Positions 1 through 9,287 of a stretch of DNA of 64,000 bases are shown in pieces. The stretch's first letter is position 1. Every line of letters begins with the position of its first letter. The stretch spans positions 78,377 to 142,376 of the forward strand of contig CAYTLK010000003.1 of NCBI GenBank assembly GCA_964438515.1, written 5' to 3'. The notes beneath the pieces are model-generated. The model was not told the DNA's origin and did not search any database. It saw only the letters and a program-made list of their open reading frames with translations. The stretch comes from RGIG3701 sp964438515 (GTDB lineage Bacteria; Planctomycetota; Planctomycetia; Pirellulales; Thermoguttaceae). The position numbers and the translations under genes were made by a program.

Positions 1-452
1 GTGCCCGTGCGGAAGCGCTGGAAAAAGACGTTCAGGCGGCAAGCAAAAAGATTGAAGGCGACGGAACCCAGGTCGGTTACAGAGCACAAAACATCCAGCT
101 CAAGCACGCTGTCGAAGACGAAGAAGCCCTGCGTCTCCAAGTCGTCGGCGCTCTTGAATCAGAGGTCAAAAATCGACAGGCGGAATACGACGGCTATCAG
201 GAACTGGTTCAGAAACAGGACAAAGAACTGCGTACGCATGTGAACGAAATGACGCGCTACACTCTGGCGCTGCTGAAACTCCGTGTGACTGCGGACGACA
301 CGCTGATTCGTATGCAGAACGAAAGAAACGAAAGAATCCGTTCCGTACATGAATATGTTCGAAACATGAATCAAATCGAAGATTTGTCGCAGCAAATTCA
401 AACACTCGAAAAACGTGCGCGAGGCCTGACGCTAAGCCGTACCAAACAGTAA
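1..452 (+). CDS. Coiled-coil protein, 5' end outside window
   Basis: The open frame is already running at base 3 and ends at TAA 450-452, giving about 149 visible residues; the true start lies upstream of the window. The visible part is rich in Glu, Lys, Gln and Arg with regularly spaced Leu, Val and Ala, which is typical of a long alpha-helical coiled coil. No catalytic motif, membrane segment or cysteine pair is visible. It precedes two envelope-type genes in the same direction with an 85-base gap, so it may share their operon. No family is recognised. Confidence 0.75.
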   Translation, partial: ARAEALEKDVQAASKKIEGDGTQVGYRAQNIQLKHAVEDEEALRLQVVGALESEVKNRQAEYDGYQELVQKQDKELRTHVNEMTRYTLALLKLRVTADDTLIRMQNERNERIRSVHEYVRNMNQIEDLSQQIQTLEKRARGLTLSRTKQ

Positions 453-537
453 TCGTTCCCGCGTTTTCCCAAATATCGAACTTTCGCCAATCGGCGCTTT
501 CGGGCGCATAAAGATTTAAAGTATAAAAAGGACTCCC

Positions 538-1404
538 ATGAATCTGGTTGGAAAAATTTTTGTCGTACTCATATTCGTTTTGAGTCTGGTTTTGATGACA
601 CTTACGGTGGCCGTCTATATGACTCAAAATAACTGGCGTATTATGGTTGATAATACGGACACGAGTAAAGGGTATCCCAAAGGTCTGCGCCAGCAGAACG
701 AAGATCTTCAAAAAGAAAATCAGGAACTTCGAAACGCCTATGCGGTCTTGGTCGGCAACTACGAGGTTGCTTTCCAGAAAAGTACGAACGCACAGTCGGA
801 AGTACTGGTCGTCAGAGACACTCAAAATACGCAGGTCTCCACATTGAAGGAAACCATCGAAACCACCTACGCCGACACGAACACGCGTCTGGATGCAACC
901 CATCAGGCTCTCGTAACCATCGTGAGCGGCCACTCGCTCCTGAGGGACGCCGTTAAGGGCCTTCAGCGCGAAATTACCGACATCTCCGACAAACTGGCGG
1001 ATAAAACGGACTATATGAACCAGATTACGCAGCTGGAACGCCGCAACAAAGAACTGGAAGCCCGAAATAACGACCTGAAAAACGAAAACGTCCTGGCAAA
1101 CGAAGTTCTTACGTATAATAATATGATGAACAATCTCGATTATTATCGTACGCAGTCCGCACCAGTCGGTCTTCAGGGCCGCGTCCTCGATCAAGCCGGT
1201 CGGAAAATCGTCGTGAACGTCGGAAGCGACGACGGAGTGCGAATCGGTCATAAATTCAAACTCCTCTCGAAAGATGGAAGTACGTATCTCTGCGATGTCG
1301 AAGTGGAACAAGTGACGCCCGACACTGCAACCTGCGTATTTTCCAATCTGCGGAGTGAACAGAGTATTAATGTAATTCCGGGCTGTGTTGTAAAACCTTT
1401 GTAA
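538..1404 (+). CDS. Membrane-anchored coiled-coil protein
   Basis: 288 residues, starting at ATG 538 behind an AAGGA ribosome site. Residues about 5-28 form one hydrophobic helix, so the protein is probably anchored in the inner membrane by its N terminus. Residues about 50-205 are a long coiled coil. The C-terminal 75 residues contain a small beta-type segment with the pattern GRVLD...VNVGSDDGVRIGHKF, which resembles the FlgT/MreC-type C-terminal beta domain (inference by eye). The next gene begins 13 bases downstream and also encodes a single-pass membrane protein, so the two probably act together in the envelope. Specific function unknown. Confidence 0.85.
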   Translation: MNLVGKIFVVLIFVLSLVLMTLTVAVYMTQNNWRIMVDNTDTSKGYPKGLRQQNEDLQKENQELRNAYAVLVGNYEVAFQKSTNAQSEVLVVRDTQNTQVSTLKETIETTYADTNTRLDATHQALVTIVSGHSLLRDAVKGLQREITDISDKLADKTDYMNQITQLERRNKELEARNNDLKNENVLANEVLTYNNMMNNLDYYRTQSAPVGLQGRVLDQAGRKIVVNVGSDDGVRIGHKFKLLSKDGSTYLCDVEVEQVTPDTATCVFSNLRSEQSINVIPGCVVKPL

Positions 1405-1417
1405 GCGGGGGGAAACT

Positions 1418-1846
1418 ATGAGCAACGAAAATGATGACCTCCTTCCGGATGACGACATGATGAACATGGAGCCGATCGACGACGGCAACGACTCGGACGA
1501 CCCTTTTGCACAGCCTGCAGAAGAAAGTCTCGAAGGGGCGGAATCTTCCGATGAATCTGCGCAGACGGACGAGAACGCCGTTGCGGATGGTGAGGAAGCG
1601 CCGGAAGAAAGTTCCGAAGAACCTGAATTTCAGGGAAATGAGGGAGACGCAGAAGACGTTGAGGAAACGAAAGAAATCGTTTATCGTCCTCCTCATATGG
1701 ATTTGTACACGGTTTTGCTCGTTTTGGCGCTCATTTTTGTGAGTTTGGCGGCCACGCTGCACTATCTGGAAGTTCCCGCTTCGGAATACGGAAACGTTCC
1801 CTTCAAAAAAGGAAGTCCGCGCGTTACCGCACCGGCAAACCCATAG
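1418..1846 (+). CDS. Small acidic single-pass membrane protein
   Basis: 142 residues, ATG 1418 after a GGGGGA ribosome site and 13 bases from the previous stop. Residues 1-85 are extremely rich in Asp and Glu (low complexity, probably disordered). A single hydrophobic helix follows at about 95-115 (LYTVLLVLALIFVSLAATL), then a short tail. It is the last gene of the three-gene group and is followed by a strong hairpin with a T run. No enzymatic motif. Function unknown; the tight spacing suggests a partner of the coiled-coil membrane protein upstream. Confidence 0.85.
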   Translation: MSNENDDLLPDDDMMNMEPIDDGNDSDDPFAQPAEESLEGAESSDESAQTDENAVADGEEAPEESSEEPEFQGNEGDAEDVEETKEIVYRPPHMDLYTVLLVLALIFVSLAATLHYLEVPASEYGNVPFKKGSPRVTAPANP

Positions 1847-1874
1847 TTCTTACAGAAATTTGAAACCGAAAAAA

Positions 1875-1919
1875 ACAGCGGCTTGTGAAATGTCCTCGTT
1901 CACAAGTCGTTGTTTTTTA
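1875..1919. terminator. Bidirectional terminator
   Basis: A 15-base stem (1875-1889 with 1899-1913, two G-T pairs) is followed by TTTTTT on the plus strand and preceded by an A run that gives a T run on the minus strand. It lies between two convergent transcription units and probably ends both. Confidence 0.85.
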
Positions 1920-1944
1920 TTCTTTGGGAGACTTTCCGAACGTT

Positions 1945-4698
1945 TTACCGCCTCACCCCTTCGAGTTTCCGCTGATATTGCGCCTTTTCATATTCGTCGC
2001 CCGTAAATTCCATGAGTTCAATCATATTTTTGTACGGAATTTCTAACTGAAATTTGTCTTCCGGGTGCGCGTCCGCATGATGTTCCAAACAGAAAATCCC
2101 CGTCTTCAATAATGTAATCGCCCGTTTCGTGTTTCCGATCTCCGCATACGAAACGCTCATTCCGTTGACGATGACTCCCAACTGCAGTAGATCACGAAGC
2201 TGCTTGCTTTTAATCACCGTCATCAAATGCGGAATAGATTTTTCGTACCATTTTACCGCCTCTTTATGGGCTTCGAGCGATGCGTTCGCGTCCGATTTTT
2301 CGCTTTCCTGTTCCGCTTGCAGCGCATAAATCTGACCAAAATGGTAGTAAAGCTGCGCAAGAAGGAAGGTTTCATCTGAAGAAACGTCTTTCTTTTTCGT
2401 TTGAACAAGTTCCATCATGGAAATCGCCCGCTGCAAAAAACGGTTTGCAGCGTCAAATTTCCCCGAAAGCATACAAAGACTCGCCGCATCGTCCAAAACG
2501 GAAGCGGATTTTGTGCATATTTCATAATATCGTGCGGCACTTTTCACCGTTTTGAGCATTTCCATTGAGGCGCTTAAAAAAGAATCCGCATATGGAACGA
2601 TTTTCTCCTGATTTTTCAGCGTAATTTCAATAGCCGTAACTCGGTACAATATTCGATATTTCAAAATCGTACAGGTATCCGCCCCCCCGGCGTCTTCTTT
2701 TGTTGCTTCCGTCAGCTCGGTCATTACTTTTTGGAGCCATTTTTCCGTATTTTCTTCTTTTTTATCCCACGGTCCCGACGCGATGTCGGCCGCGATTCCC
2801 AGCCAGGCGTCCATTCTCAGCTCTTTTACACGCTGTTTTTCGCCGACTATCAAAGAATATTTACGGCCGCCGATAAATTTTCCTGCTTCCAAAAGCGCGT
2901 CCGCCTGCTGCGCCGCACGACGGTGGCACTGAAACGCGTGAGCCGCATCCGGAGTCGGAAGAATCATCTGAATATCCCCCTCTACGATATTTGCACGAAA
3001 TGCAATCATCGGATTATCGAGAAATTTCTTCCGAACTTCTTCGAGGAGTTCCGACGCCTGTTCGAAATTCCCGCGACGTGCGAGATATTCAATCTTTTCG
3101 AATAAATCGTCCTGAAACGAAAGCTCCAACGGCAAACTTTCCTCATTTTGTCCCTCTGATTCCTCTTTAACGTCCGGATTCACAGGTTCCTGCAGCGTTT
3201 CCATTTCATCTTCCAACGATTCTGGAATCTCCAGCGCCGGCTCGCGCTCAACCGATTCCGCAGTCGGTTCCGTTTCATCGAGTTCCTCGGAACTCAACGA
3301 CGGCGGCAAAACGTTCGAACCTTCTTCAACGTCAGAATCGATTTTCGTCCCAGTTTCTGACGTACGCTGCATCTCAGCCGCAAGATCCGCCACACCATCC
3401 TCCGCAGCCGTTTCTGTATCCGTCCCGCTTTCCGGTTCCGCAACCGGTTCCGCAGCCGATTCCGCAGCCGGTTCCACAGCCGATTCCGACTCTTTTTCCT
3501 CTGTTTTTTCCTCTACATTTTCAGGAAGTTCCTCCGACGAAGCACCCGCGTCCGAAGACGAAGACGGTGAATCATCCGCAAAAGAATCAATCATCGGAGC
3601 GTCCAAATGCGTCACATCCGTTTCGTCGTCCTCTGATTTCGGCTCCATTTCCGGCGCTGCGTCTTGCATACTCGATACATTTTCTTCATTTTGTGCAATT
3701 TCTTCAGATTCTTCCGACACAGACTCCCCAGACGTCCCAGATTCTCCACTTTTTCCCTTCACGAGTTCTGGAACGGCTTCCTCCAGCACTTTTTTATACG
3801 CCAAAGCCTGTTCATTTTTGGGGTCGAGTTTCAAAGCCTGCAAAATGTCCGCATGCGAGCGAGCCGGATCGACATCGACCCACGTTTCCGCACGCTGCAA
3901 AAAGGGTTCAGGACCCACAGGCTGAAAAATAATTTGAACCACATTCATCGGAATGGCTTCCGGATTTTTCTCGAAATCCGACGCGTTTCCCAATTTGTCC
4001 TTGGGGTCGTACGCGAACGCCACTCCGATTTCCGGAAAAATCTCCCCGTGAATCGTACCCTTTTCATCCGTCAAAAAAACGGACTGAATATGTGCAATTT
4101 CGAGCTGCGTTGCGAGTTCCCGAGCGTTGAGGCTCTTCTGAAGCTCCGCAATCACCGCAAAAACCGTCTTTTTCATAATATGAAAAGCGACTCCGTTGAA
4201 CCCTTCCAACGAATATTCTTCAACATCAATTCCCTCGCCGCCCGCATTTTTTTGCACGTTTGCTGGCTTTCCGAAGGCCTTGTGCAATTCCTCAATTGAA
4301 GTTTTTCCCGGAATAATTCCATTGAATGCTGCTGTTTCTACCGGAATCACCATCTCCGCCGCCGCTGCAGGGGATTCCGATGAAGCGCCGTTAGATGAAG
4401 ATGCAGGAACTGAAGCTGAAAGGGCTGGTGAATCTGCGGAAGTTGAAGAATCTGTGGGTTTTGAGGCGGCGGGGCGAGTTGAGGGCGCTGCGGAAGTTTC
4501 TTCGGCGCCCGCGATACGAATTGGCGGGAGTTTTTCCTCACTTTGCGCCTGAGCGCGTACCGCAAACAAAAAAATGACGGAAAAAAGGACCAAAACAAGA
4601 AAAATACCGCCCCACGTCCAAGCGTCGTTTTCGCTGGAGGACTCCATTTCAAACTGACTGTATTTTCGATTAAGACTCATTTTACACACCATTTCCAT
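1945..4698 (-). CDS. Large TPR protein with acidic central region
   Basis: Up to 917 residues. The start is uncertain: an upstream ATG at 4698 or the ATG at 4680, which has GGAAATGG ahead of it. A hydrophobic segment near residues 25-48 ending in ALA/AQAQ-like residues is a signal anchor or signal peptide. An Ala/Ser/Pro linker leads to a compact domain (about 110-260, FNGIIPGKTSIEELHKAFG). Then comes a very acidic, repetitive region (about 310-540, repeats such as ESAAEPVAEPE). The C-terminal 380 residues are helical with TPR-like pairs. Probably a secreted or membrane-anchored scaffold. No known family is recognised for the N-terminal domain. Confidence 0.85.
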   Translation of the reverse strand: MEMVCKMSLNRKYSQFEMESSSENDAWTWGGIFLVLVLFSVIFLFAVRAQAQSEEKLPPIRIAGAEETSAAPSTRPAASKPTDSSTSADSPALSASVPASSSNGASSESPAAAAEMVIPVETAAFNGIIPGKTSIEELHKAFGKPANVQKNAGGEGIDVEEYSLEGFNGVAFHIMKKTVFAVIAELQKSLNARELATQLEIAHIQSVFLTDEKGTIHGEIFPEIGVAFAYDPKDKLGNASDFEKNPEAIPMNVVQIIFQPVGPEPFLQRAETWVDVDPARSHADILQALKLDPKNEQALAYKKVLEEAVPELVKGKSGESGTSGESVSEESEEIAQNEENVSSMQDAAPEMEPKSEDDETDVTHLDAPMIDSFADDSPSSSSDAGASSEELPENVEEKTEEKESESAVEPAAESAAEPVAEPESGTDTETAAEDGVADLAAEMQRTSETGTKIDSDVEEGSNVLPPSLSSEELDETEPTAESVEREPALEIPESLEDEMETLQEPVNPDVKEESEGQNEESLPLELSFQDDLFEKIEYLARRGNFEQASELLEEVRKKFLDNPMIAFRANIVEGDIQMILPTPDAAHAFQCHRRAAQQADALLEAGKFIGGRKYSLIVGEKQRVKELRMDAWLGIAADIASGPWDKKEENTEKWLQKVMTELTEATKEDAGGADTCTILKYRILYRVTAIEITLKNQEKIVPYADSFLSASMEMLKTVKSAARYYEICTKSASVLDDAASLCMLSGKFDAANRFLQRAISMMELVQTKKKDVSSDETFLLAQLYYHFGQIYALQAEQESEKSDANASLEAHKEAVKWYEKSIPHLMTVIKSKQLRDLLQLGVIVNGMSVSYAEIGNTKRAITLLKTGIFCLEHHADAHPEDKFQLEIPYKNMIELMEFTGDEYEKAQYQRKLEGVRR

Positions 4699-5050
4699 TT
4701 TTCGAGAAAATTATACATTCCTTTATATCGGCAAAAACGACTGCGCAATTTAGAAAAAATTTAACGATCATTCTGATTAAAGAGATTATTCTGTCTGCAG
4801 AGTGCCAAAAATAGGGGTGATTTCAGAAAAAAAAGATCGGCTTAATCGAAAAAACATTCATGAAAGATCGAAAATCAACATTCAAAAATTTTTTTCCTTA
4901 CGACCGAGAGCGGCATTACAGAAACTCCGCCACAGTGCAAAACGCCCCCTCAAAGCGCAACGTTCACAGTACGATTTTCGCACAATATCGTTTTTTTACA
5001 AAAAAAGTTCTGACTTGAGTTTTTTAGTACTTCCTTTTAATATTGTTTCC
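4699..5050. other. 352-base intergenic region
   Basis: AT-rich spacer between the radical SAM gene and the TPR gene, both on the minus strand. It contains repeat copy A1 (4871-5003). The part next to 4698 should hold the TPR gene promoter, but no convincing -35/-10 pair was found. An open frame that runs through here on the plus strand continues across the antisense of the radical SAM gene and was judged a shadow. Confidence 0.6.
4871..5003. repeat. Dispersed repeat A, copy 1
   Basis: This stretch is similar to 37081-37238. Shared blocks in the same order are AACATTCAAA, CGAYCGRRAGCGRCATTACRG, GCCACRGTGCAAAA, CAACGTTCAYWGTACGATTTT and a terminal TTTTGTAAAAA-like block. The two copies differ by short indels. 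Neither carries an open reading frame. Function unknown; probably a degenerate non-coding element. Confidence 0.7.
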
Positions 5051-5935
5051 TCAATGGAACACGCGCACCTCCACCCCCGTCCGATTCCGAATTCTGTCTG
5101 CAAAATCATTCAGTATTTCCACTTCGAGCGGCTGACACTCGGAAACCTGCGGCGGCCGGCACACCGTATGAAGCTGAATGTGCTGGATTTTTCCGCCTTC
5201 ATCATGAATTTTCAGAACGCGGGCGATATACGCATCCACCTCTTTCAAACTCGGTGCCTCGCCGCCCATTCGGGAAAAAAGGGTCTGAAGAATAATCGGG
5301 TCGCGCCGCGCAAACTTCGAAATTCCCGCCAGAACCGTTTCCAGTGGAACCGCCGAACGATTGATTTTTTTGTAATATTCCTCCGTTCCAGCATCGAGTT
5401 TCGCCCAAATTTCGCCGTGATTCGCAAGCAGCGTCTCCAACGTTGGTAAAAGCGATTCGTTCCCTAACCGCGTCGCGTTCGTTATAAGTACAATTTTCAT
5501 TTCTTTTGCGGCGGCTCGAAACGCCTCGTCGGGACCGTTTTTTATGCGAGAACTCCGAATTTCAACAGCGAGCGCCGCCGTTTGCGCAAAAAACGGCGAC
5601 ATCGTCGGCTCCCCGTTTCCGCTGAACGCAATATCGTTTACGCGCCGTTGCGAGACGGGAACGTCGAGAAAATAAGGATGTTTGAAAATCGCACCAGAAA
5701 GCGCAAAATCCGCACAAGTTTCTAGTTCCGCCTTCAATTTTGAAAAACAAACGGTAGTTCCGGGATGAATCTGTTCGGGAATTACCTGACAGTAAACGCA
5801 ATGAAAATTGCATTCGTTCGCAGGCGAAAGATTGATTCCGACCGAAATACCGCCCGCCCGGCGACTCAAAACGGGATACGCGTACTCGTTGTGGAGCCAC
5901 TCGCGCGTGTGATTCTGATAAAGATTTAATGTCAT
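5051..5935 (-). CDS. Radical SAM protein
   Basis: 294 residues, ATG 5935 behind AAGG. Residues 42-49 are CNFHCVYC, the CxxxCxxC motif that binds the [4Fe-4S] cluster of radical SAM enzymes; a Gly-rich stretch (FSGNGEPT) follows and would help bind SAM. There are no extra cysteine clusters typical of SPASM domains, so only one cluster is expected. The exact substrate is not predictable from sequence. It starts 28 bases after the kinase stop codon, so the two are probably co-transcribed. Confidence 0.88.
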   Translation of the reverse strand: MTLNLYQNHTREWLHNEYAYPVLSRRAGGISVGINLSPANECNFHCVYCQVIPEQIHPGTTVCFSKLKAELETCADFALSGAIFKHPYFLDVPVSQRRVNDIAFSGNGEPTMSPFFAQTAALAVEIRSSRIKNGPDEAFRAAAKEMKIVLITNATRLGNESLLPTLETLLANHGEIWAKLDAGTEEYYKKINRSAVPLETVLAGISKFARRDPIILQTLFSRMGGEAPSLKEVDAYIARVLKIHDEGGKIQHIQLHTVCRPPQVSECQPLEVEILNDFADRIRNRTGVEVRVFH

Positions 5936-5963
5936 AAAACGCCTTGAAATATGTACACGTATT

Positions 5964-8300
5964 TTATCTCTGTTTCAAAATAAAAATACGATGAATAAAA
6001 AACCAAAGGGTTGGAACAATGAGGAGGAACGCAATCGCGCCGAACACGTAAACGTGCCAGAAATGCCCCTCCAAAGAGGTGAAAATGGAACCAATCGTTT
6101 TATTGTACGATTTTTGAGTAATAATCATCCATTTTTCATTTTGGAATCCGAGTTCAATATTTGCAGCGGCGGCGAGCCAGCGTTCCGCAAACTGTCCGTT
6201 TGCGTGCGGAGAAAGAGCGAGCGGATCGTGATAAAACCGCATTTTTTCCTCCGTGTCGGGCACATTTTCGCTCTTTACACGAAATTCGGATTTCAAAAAC
6301 GTCCCGGGAATGCGTTTCCCCTGCGCGAGAAGCTGGTTGTACAGCGGATGTTCCAAAATCAACCCCTGATTTTCACCCTTTCGCTGATCCACGAGGACCG
6401 CAAAATGGGAATCGGTTTCTTCCAGATTGATGAAGTTTCCGATGTCGACCGAAATGAACAAAATTCCGAGAAAAACGGGGTCTTCCTCCGCACTGAAAAC
6501 GGGAGTATAAATGGCGACAGACCAACAATTCGTGATAGGATCCATGAAGACGTCCGACATTCCAGGCTCATCAATCGAACGAATATCTTTTACAGGAACA
6601 ATGTCGCCGCAAATCGTCGAAACGAAACAGCGTCCGAGACAGTCGGTGGAAGGAATCCGTCCGCAAAAAATTCCATTTACATCGCAAAAAACGATGTCGT
6701 CCCCCGCTTCGAGCTGAAAATCTAAGGGTAAAAGTTCCTCTAATTTTTTCTGAATTTGCTGTCTCTGCGGAGATTCCGCAAACTGTTTTCTCGCCAGAAG
6801 TTCCTGTTCCGTTGTGAGAGAGACGTCGAGCAACGTCTGAATGTGCGCCTTCCATTCGGACGATTCCGTCATTTCTTGCACGAGATCGCGAAACTGCCAG
6901 TCGTTAGAAATTTGTTCCACAATTCCACGACGCCGTGTGATTTCGTATTCGACGTTTTTTGCAACGGATTCGGCTGCGAAACTTTCCGTTGCGAGCGTGG
7001 AGTCGGTCATTACATCAACGCTTTTACGAAAAACGGACTGAAATTCCCACGAGACAAAAATGCCTCCGATAATCAGCAGAATCACCGGCATAATAAGCCC
7101 CAAAACAAGCAGCGGAAACTTCGCGCGCTGATTTTGACTTCGGCGCCACGCCTCCCACAGCTCGTCCATCGTTTGAAATCTTTTTTCCGGGTCGGGCTGC
7201 AAACATTTTTCGAGGATCTGCGCCGCCGGAGGCGTCATCCCTTTCAAACGGCGAAAATCCGTCGGAACTTTTCGATTTTCCAACAATTTTCGATACGCCT
7301 TCAATCGTGAAGCGAGATGCTTCTGCGACTGAATCTGTTCGACAAATTCTGGCGAATAATGCGGCGGAATCCGCATCAACATGGTGTAAAAAATCGCCCC
7401 AAGTGCGTAAATATCCCATCTTACGTCTGCATGGGTGTGTACCTGCGCCTGTTCAGGCGGCATATAAAAGAGCGTTCCGAGCGCCGGCGCCATGTCGTTC
7501 GAGAGCCGCGACTGTCCGAAGTCCGCCAAACGGGGAGAACCATTCTGGTCCATCAGAATATTTCCGGGCTTCAAATCACAATGAATGATTCCTTTTTGAT
7601 GGGCGCGGCACATTGCACGTAAAATCGTTTCAAAAATTGCTTCCGCATCCGGCTGAGTGAAACCGTTGGTTCTTTCGAGCGCGTCCGCCAGCGACCCCTG
7701 TTCGAGGTATTCCATTATATAATACGGAATTTCCGCATTCCACCCAACTTCGAGCAGCTGAACCACATTCTGATCGGAAAAAAGAAGGGAGAGTTTTTCT
7801 ACTTCCTGTGTAAGAAAATCGATATTTTTCTGCTGATGCGTGTAAAATTTGACCGCCACACGCCGCATCGTGCTGATTTGAACCGCAATCCACACTTCCC
7901 CGTACGCACCGCTTCCCAAATAACGCTCAAATTCGTAACCTGCAATTTGCAGCGGCGGAGTCGTCGGAACGTTTTCGGAAGCCTGCGAGGTTGGAGTCAC
8001 GGGACTTTTCTGGTCGTCAAAAAATTCCGTTTCGTTCAAAGGATTGGAAGAATCGGTTTCTCCCTTTCCATCAGAGGAACCCGAATCCAGCATTTCCACC
8101 GGCTGAGACGAATCGTCCATTTCCGTAGTGTCGTCCACTCGCGCGTATTTCACACGATTCGTCTTTTGCGTTCCATTGGAAGCCGTGGGAGGGGTTACGT
8201 AATCCCCCTCAAAAGTTTCCGTAATTTCCTCAAACGCTTCCGTCCGCTCCGTAGAAACCTTGCTGCTTTCGTGATTTGAATTTTTCTTCTTTTTGAACAT
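5964..8300 (-). CDS. Ser/Thr kinase with extracytoplasmic sensor
   Basis: 778 residues. The first 118 are acidic and Ser/Thr-rich. A Hanks-type kinase domain spans about 120-390: glycine loop GSGAYG (129-134), ATP lysine K151 (AVK), catalytic loop HCDLKPGN (240-247), DFG (260-262) and MPPE (280-283). A membrane helix follows (about 395-418), then an extracytoplasmic domain of some 320 residues with Cache-like features, and a second helix near 748-770. This fits a receptor kinase that senses an external ligand and phosphorylates cytoplasmic Ser/Thr. It heads a probable two-gene operon with the radical SAM gene. Ligand and targets unknown. Confidence 0.92.
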   Translation of the reverse strand: MFKKKKNSNHESSKVSTERTEAFEEITETFEGDYVTPPTASNGTQKTNRVKYARVDDTTEMDDSSQPVEMLDSGSSDGKGETDSSNPLNETEFFDDQKSPVTPTSQASENVPTTPPLQIAGYEFERYLGSGAYGEVWIAVQISTMRRVAVKFYTHQQKNIDFLTQEVEKLSLLFSDQNVVQLLEVGWNAEIPYYIMEYLEQGSLADALERTNGFTQPDAEAIFETILRAMCRAHQKGIIHCDLKPGNILMDQNGSPRLADFGQSRLSNDMAPALGTLFYMPPEQAQVHTHADVRWDIYALGAIFYTMLMRIPPHYSPEFVEQIQSQKHLASRLKAYRKLLENRKVPTDFRRLKGMTPPAAQILEKCLQPDPEKRFQTMDELWEAWRRSQNQRAKFPLLVLGLIMPVILLIIGGIFVSWEFQSVFRKSVDVMTDSTLATESFAAESVAKNVEYEITRRRGIVEQISNDWQFRDLVQEMTESSEWKAHIQTLLDVSLTTEQELLARKQFAESPQRQQIQKKLEELLPLDFQLEAGDDIVFCDVNGIFCGRIPSTDCLGRCFVSTICGDIVPVKDIRSIDEPGMSDVFMDPITNCWSVAIYTPVFSAEEDPVFLGILFISVDIGNFINLEETDSHFAVLVDQRKGENQGLILEHPLYNQLLAQGKRIPGTFLKSEFRVKSENVPDTEEKMRFYHDPLALSPHANGQFAERWLAAAANIELGFQNEKWMIITQKSYNKTIGSIFTSLEGHFWHVYVFGAIAFLLIVPTLWFFIHRIFILKQR

Positions 8301-8368
8301 TTATTCCTATTTTAAGTCCTTATATTCCCGACGTATTTTGATTTTTCACTTCCATATTCATCGCACTT

Positions 8369-8474
8369 TATGCTGGTTCCACAATGAAATTCAGTTTTCA
8401 CAAAGGCTGTAAGAGCCGTAGTGAGCAGCTCCAACGGAGGACGGGAAAACTGAAATTCAAAATAGTGTTCGTAC
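8369..8474. repeat. Dispersed foldback repeat B, copy 1
   Basis: Closely similar to 35524-35630: about nine differences over 111 aligned bases by eye. It begins TATGCTGGTTCCACAAT and ends near AGTGTTCGTA. Inner arms AATTCAGTTTTC and GAAAACTGAAATT are complementary, so the element folds back on itself. It contains no open reading frame. The layout matches a small non-autonomous mobile element. Confidence 0.85.
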
Positions 8475-8570
8475 AAATTTCAAGGAATCGTTCCTAGTTT
8501 TTCAGCCTCGATTTCACGCGCGATTCACCCTAACGGGAGAATCTGGCTGTCCGTCAAGAATTCACGGCCG

Positions 8571-8631
8571 TGAGGAGAAGGGCTTTTTGCAAGCCGTCCC
8601 TCTCCCCAGACCCCACACCCGGAAAACTCCT
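8571..8631. repeat. Dispersed stem-loop repeat D, copy 1
   Basis: Matches 25891-25952: both contain a purine-rich arm, GGGCTTTTTG, then CCGTCCCTC and a CCCAGACCC tail followed by a GGAAACT-like block. The purine and pyrimidine arms can pair. Intergenic, non-coding; function unknown. Confidence 0.75.
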
Positions 8632-8665
8632 AATATTTTAAATGGATTTTTCGTGTGGAATCCGT

Positions 8666-9190
8666 CTATTTCGGCTCCGTTTTTTCGTGCTGAACCCCTG
8701 TAAGCAGCAGCACAAACATTCCGAGGACGCAAAGCACCGCGGCACTGCTTTCAATGACGATCCACCGATGACTCATTTTAATCGCATCCGTCCGAAACTG
8801 CTCGCCGCGCGTCGCAGGCGTGTCGATTCCCGTACGCAAAGTCTGCCACACCGCCCACACTTCGTAAGGAGATTTCGCGTTTGTAACCGAAGGCTCTTGA
8901 GGACAATTAACGTACGAAAAAATCGTTCCTCCTGCAAATAACAAAAACGCAGTAAAAAGCACAAACAGCAATCCCGTTCGACGCTGACGGATTCCGTGAG
9001 CGGGAACTTGAGAGAGGGATTCTTCCTCCGCAGAATCCCGGCGCTCAATTGCGGGAAACGTTTGAATCTCCCTCAAGGATGGGACGGACACAATTTTACC
9101 GCATTCACACGTAAAGGAACTTCCCGCCTGGGTTGTGGAAACCTCATGGATTTTCCCGCATGAACAAGGGATTTGATAAAAACGCAACAT
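8666..9190 (-). CDS. Zinc-ribbon protein with two membrane helices
   Basis: 174 residues from ATG 9190, chosen because GGAATG lies at a suitable distance; an ATG six bases further upstream is also possible. The N terminus has two CxC pairs (CSCGK about residues 8-12 and CECGK about residues 28-32), a treble-clef or zinc-ribbon pattern common in small planctomycete proteins. Two hydrophobic helices follow (about 92-115 and 148-172) separated by a polar loop. Probably an inner-membrane protein with a cytoplasmic zinc ribbon. Function unknown. Confidence 0.8.
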   Translation of the reverse strand: MLRFYQIPCSCGKIHEVSTTQAGSSFTCECGKIVSVPSLREIQTFPAIERRDSAEEESLSQVPAHGIRQRRTGLLFVLFTAFLLFAGGTIFSYVNCPQEPSVTNAKSPYEVWAVWQTLRTGIDTPATRGEQFRTDAIKMSHRWIVIESSAAVLCVLGMFVLLLTGVQHEKTEPK

Positions 9191-9287
9191 ATGCACATTC
9201 CACTTTGATTTTAAGTTTCGAATTCGAAAAAGCGCACCAGACCTGAACGTCTGTATTTTTGAGGAGTATCACTGCGAAACCGCGATT

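Larger units (their letters stand above)
8301..8665. other. 365-base intergenic region with two repeats
   Basis: No gene was found here. The region holds copies of two different dispersed repeats (B1 at 8369-8474 and D1 at 8571-8631). The kinase promoter should lie within the first 60 bases but no clear pair of boxes is visible. Confidence 0.6.

Noticed and set aside
166..1488. A 440-codon open frame on the minus strand
   Set aside because: It covers the opposite strand of two good genes, has no ribosome site, and its protein lacks any family pattern.
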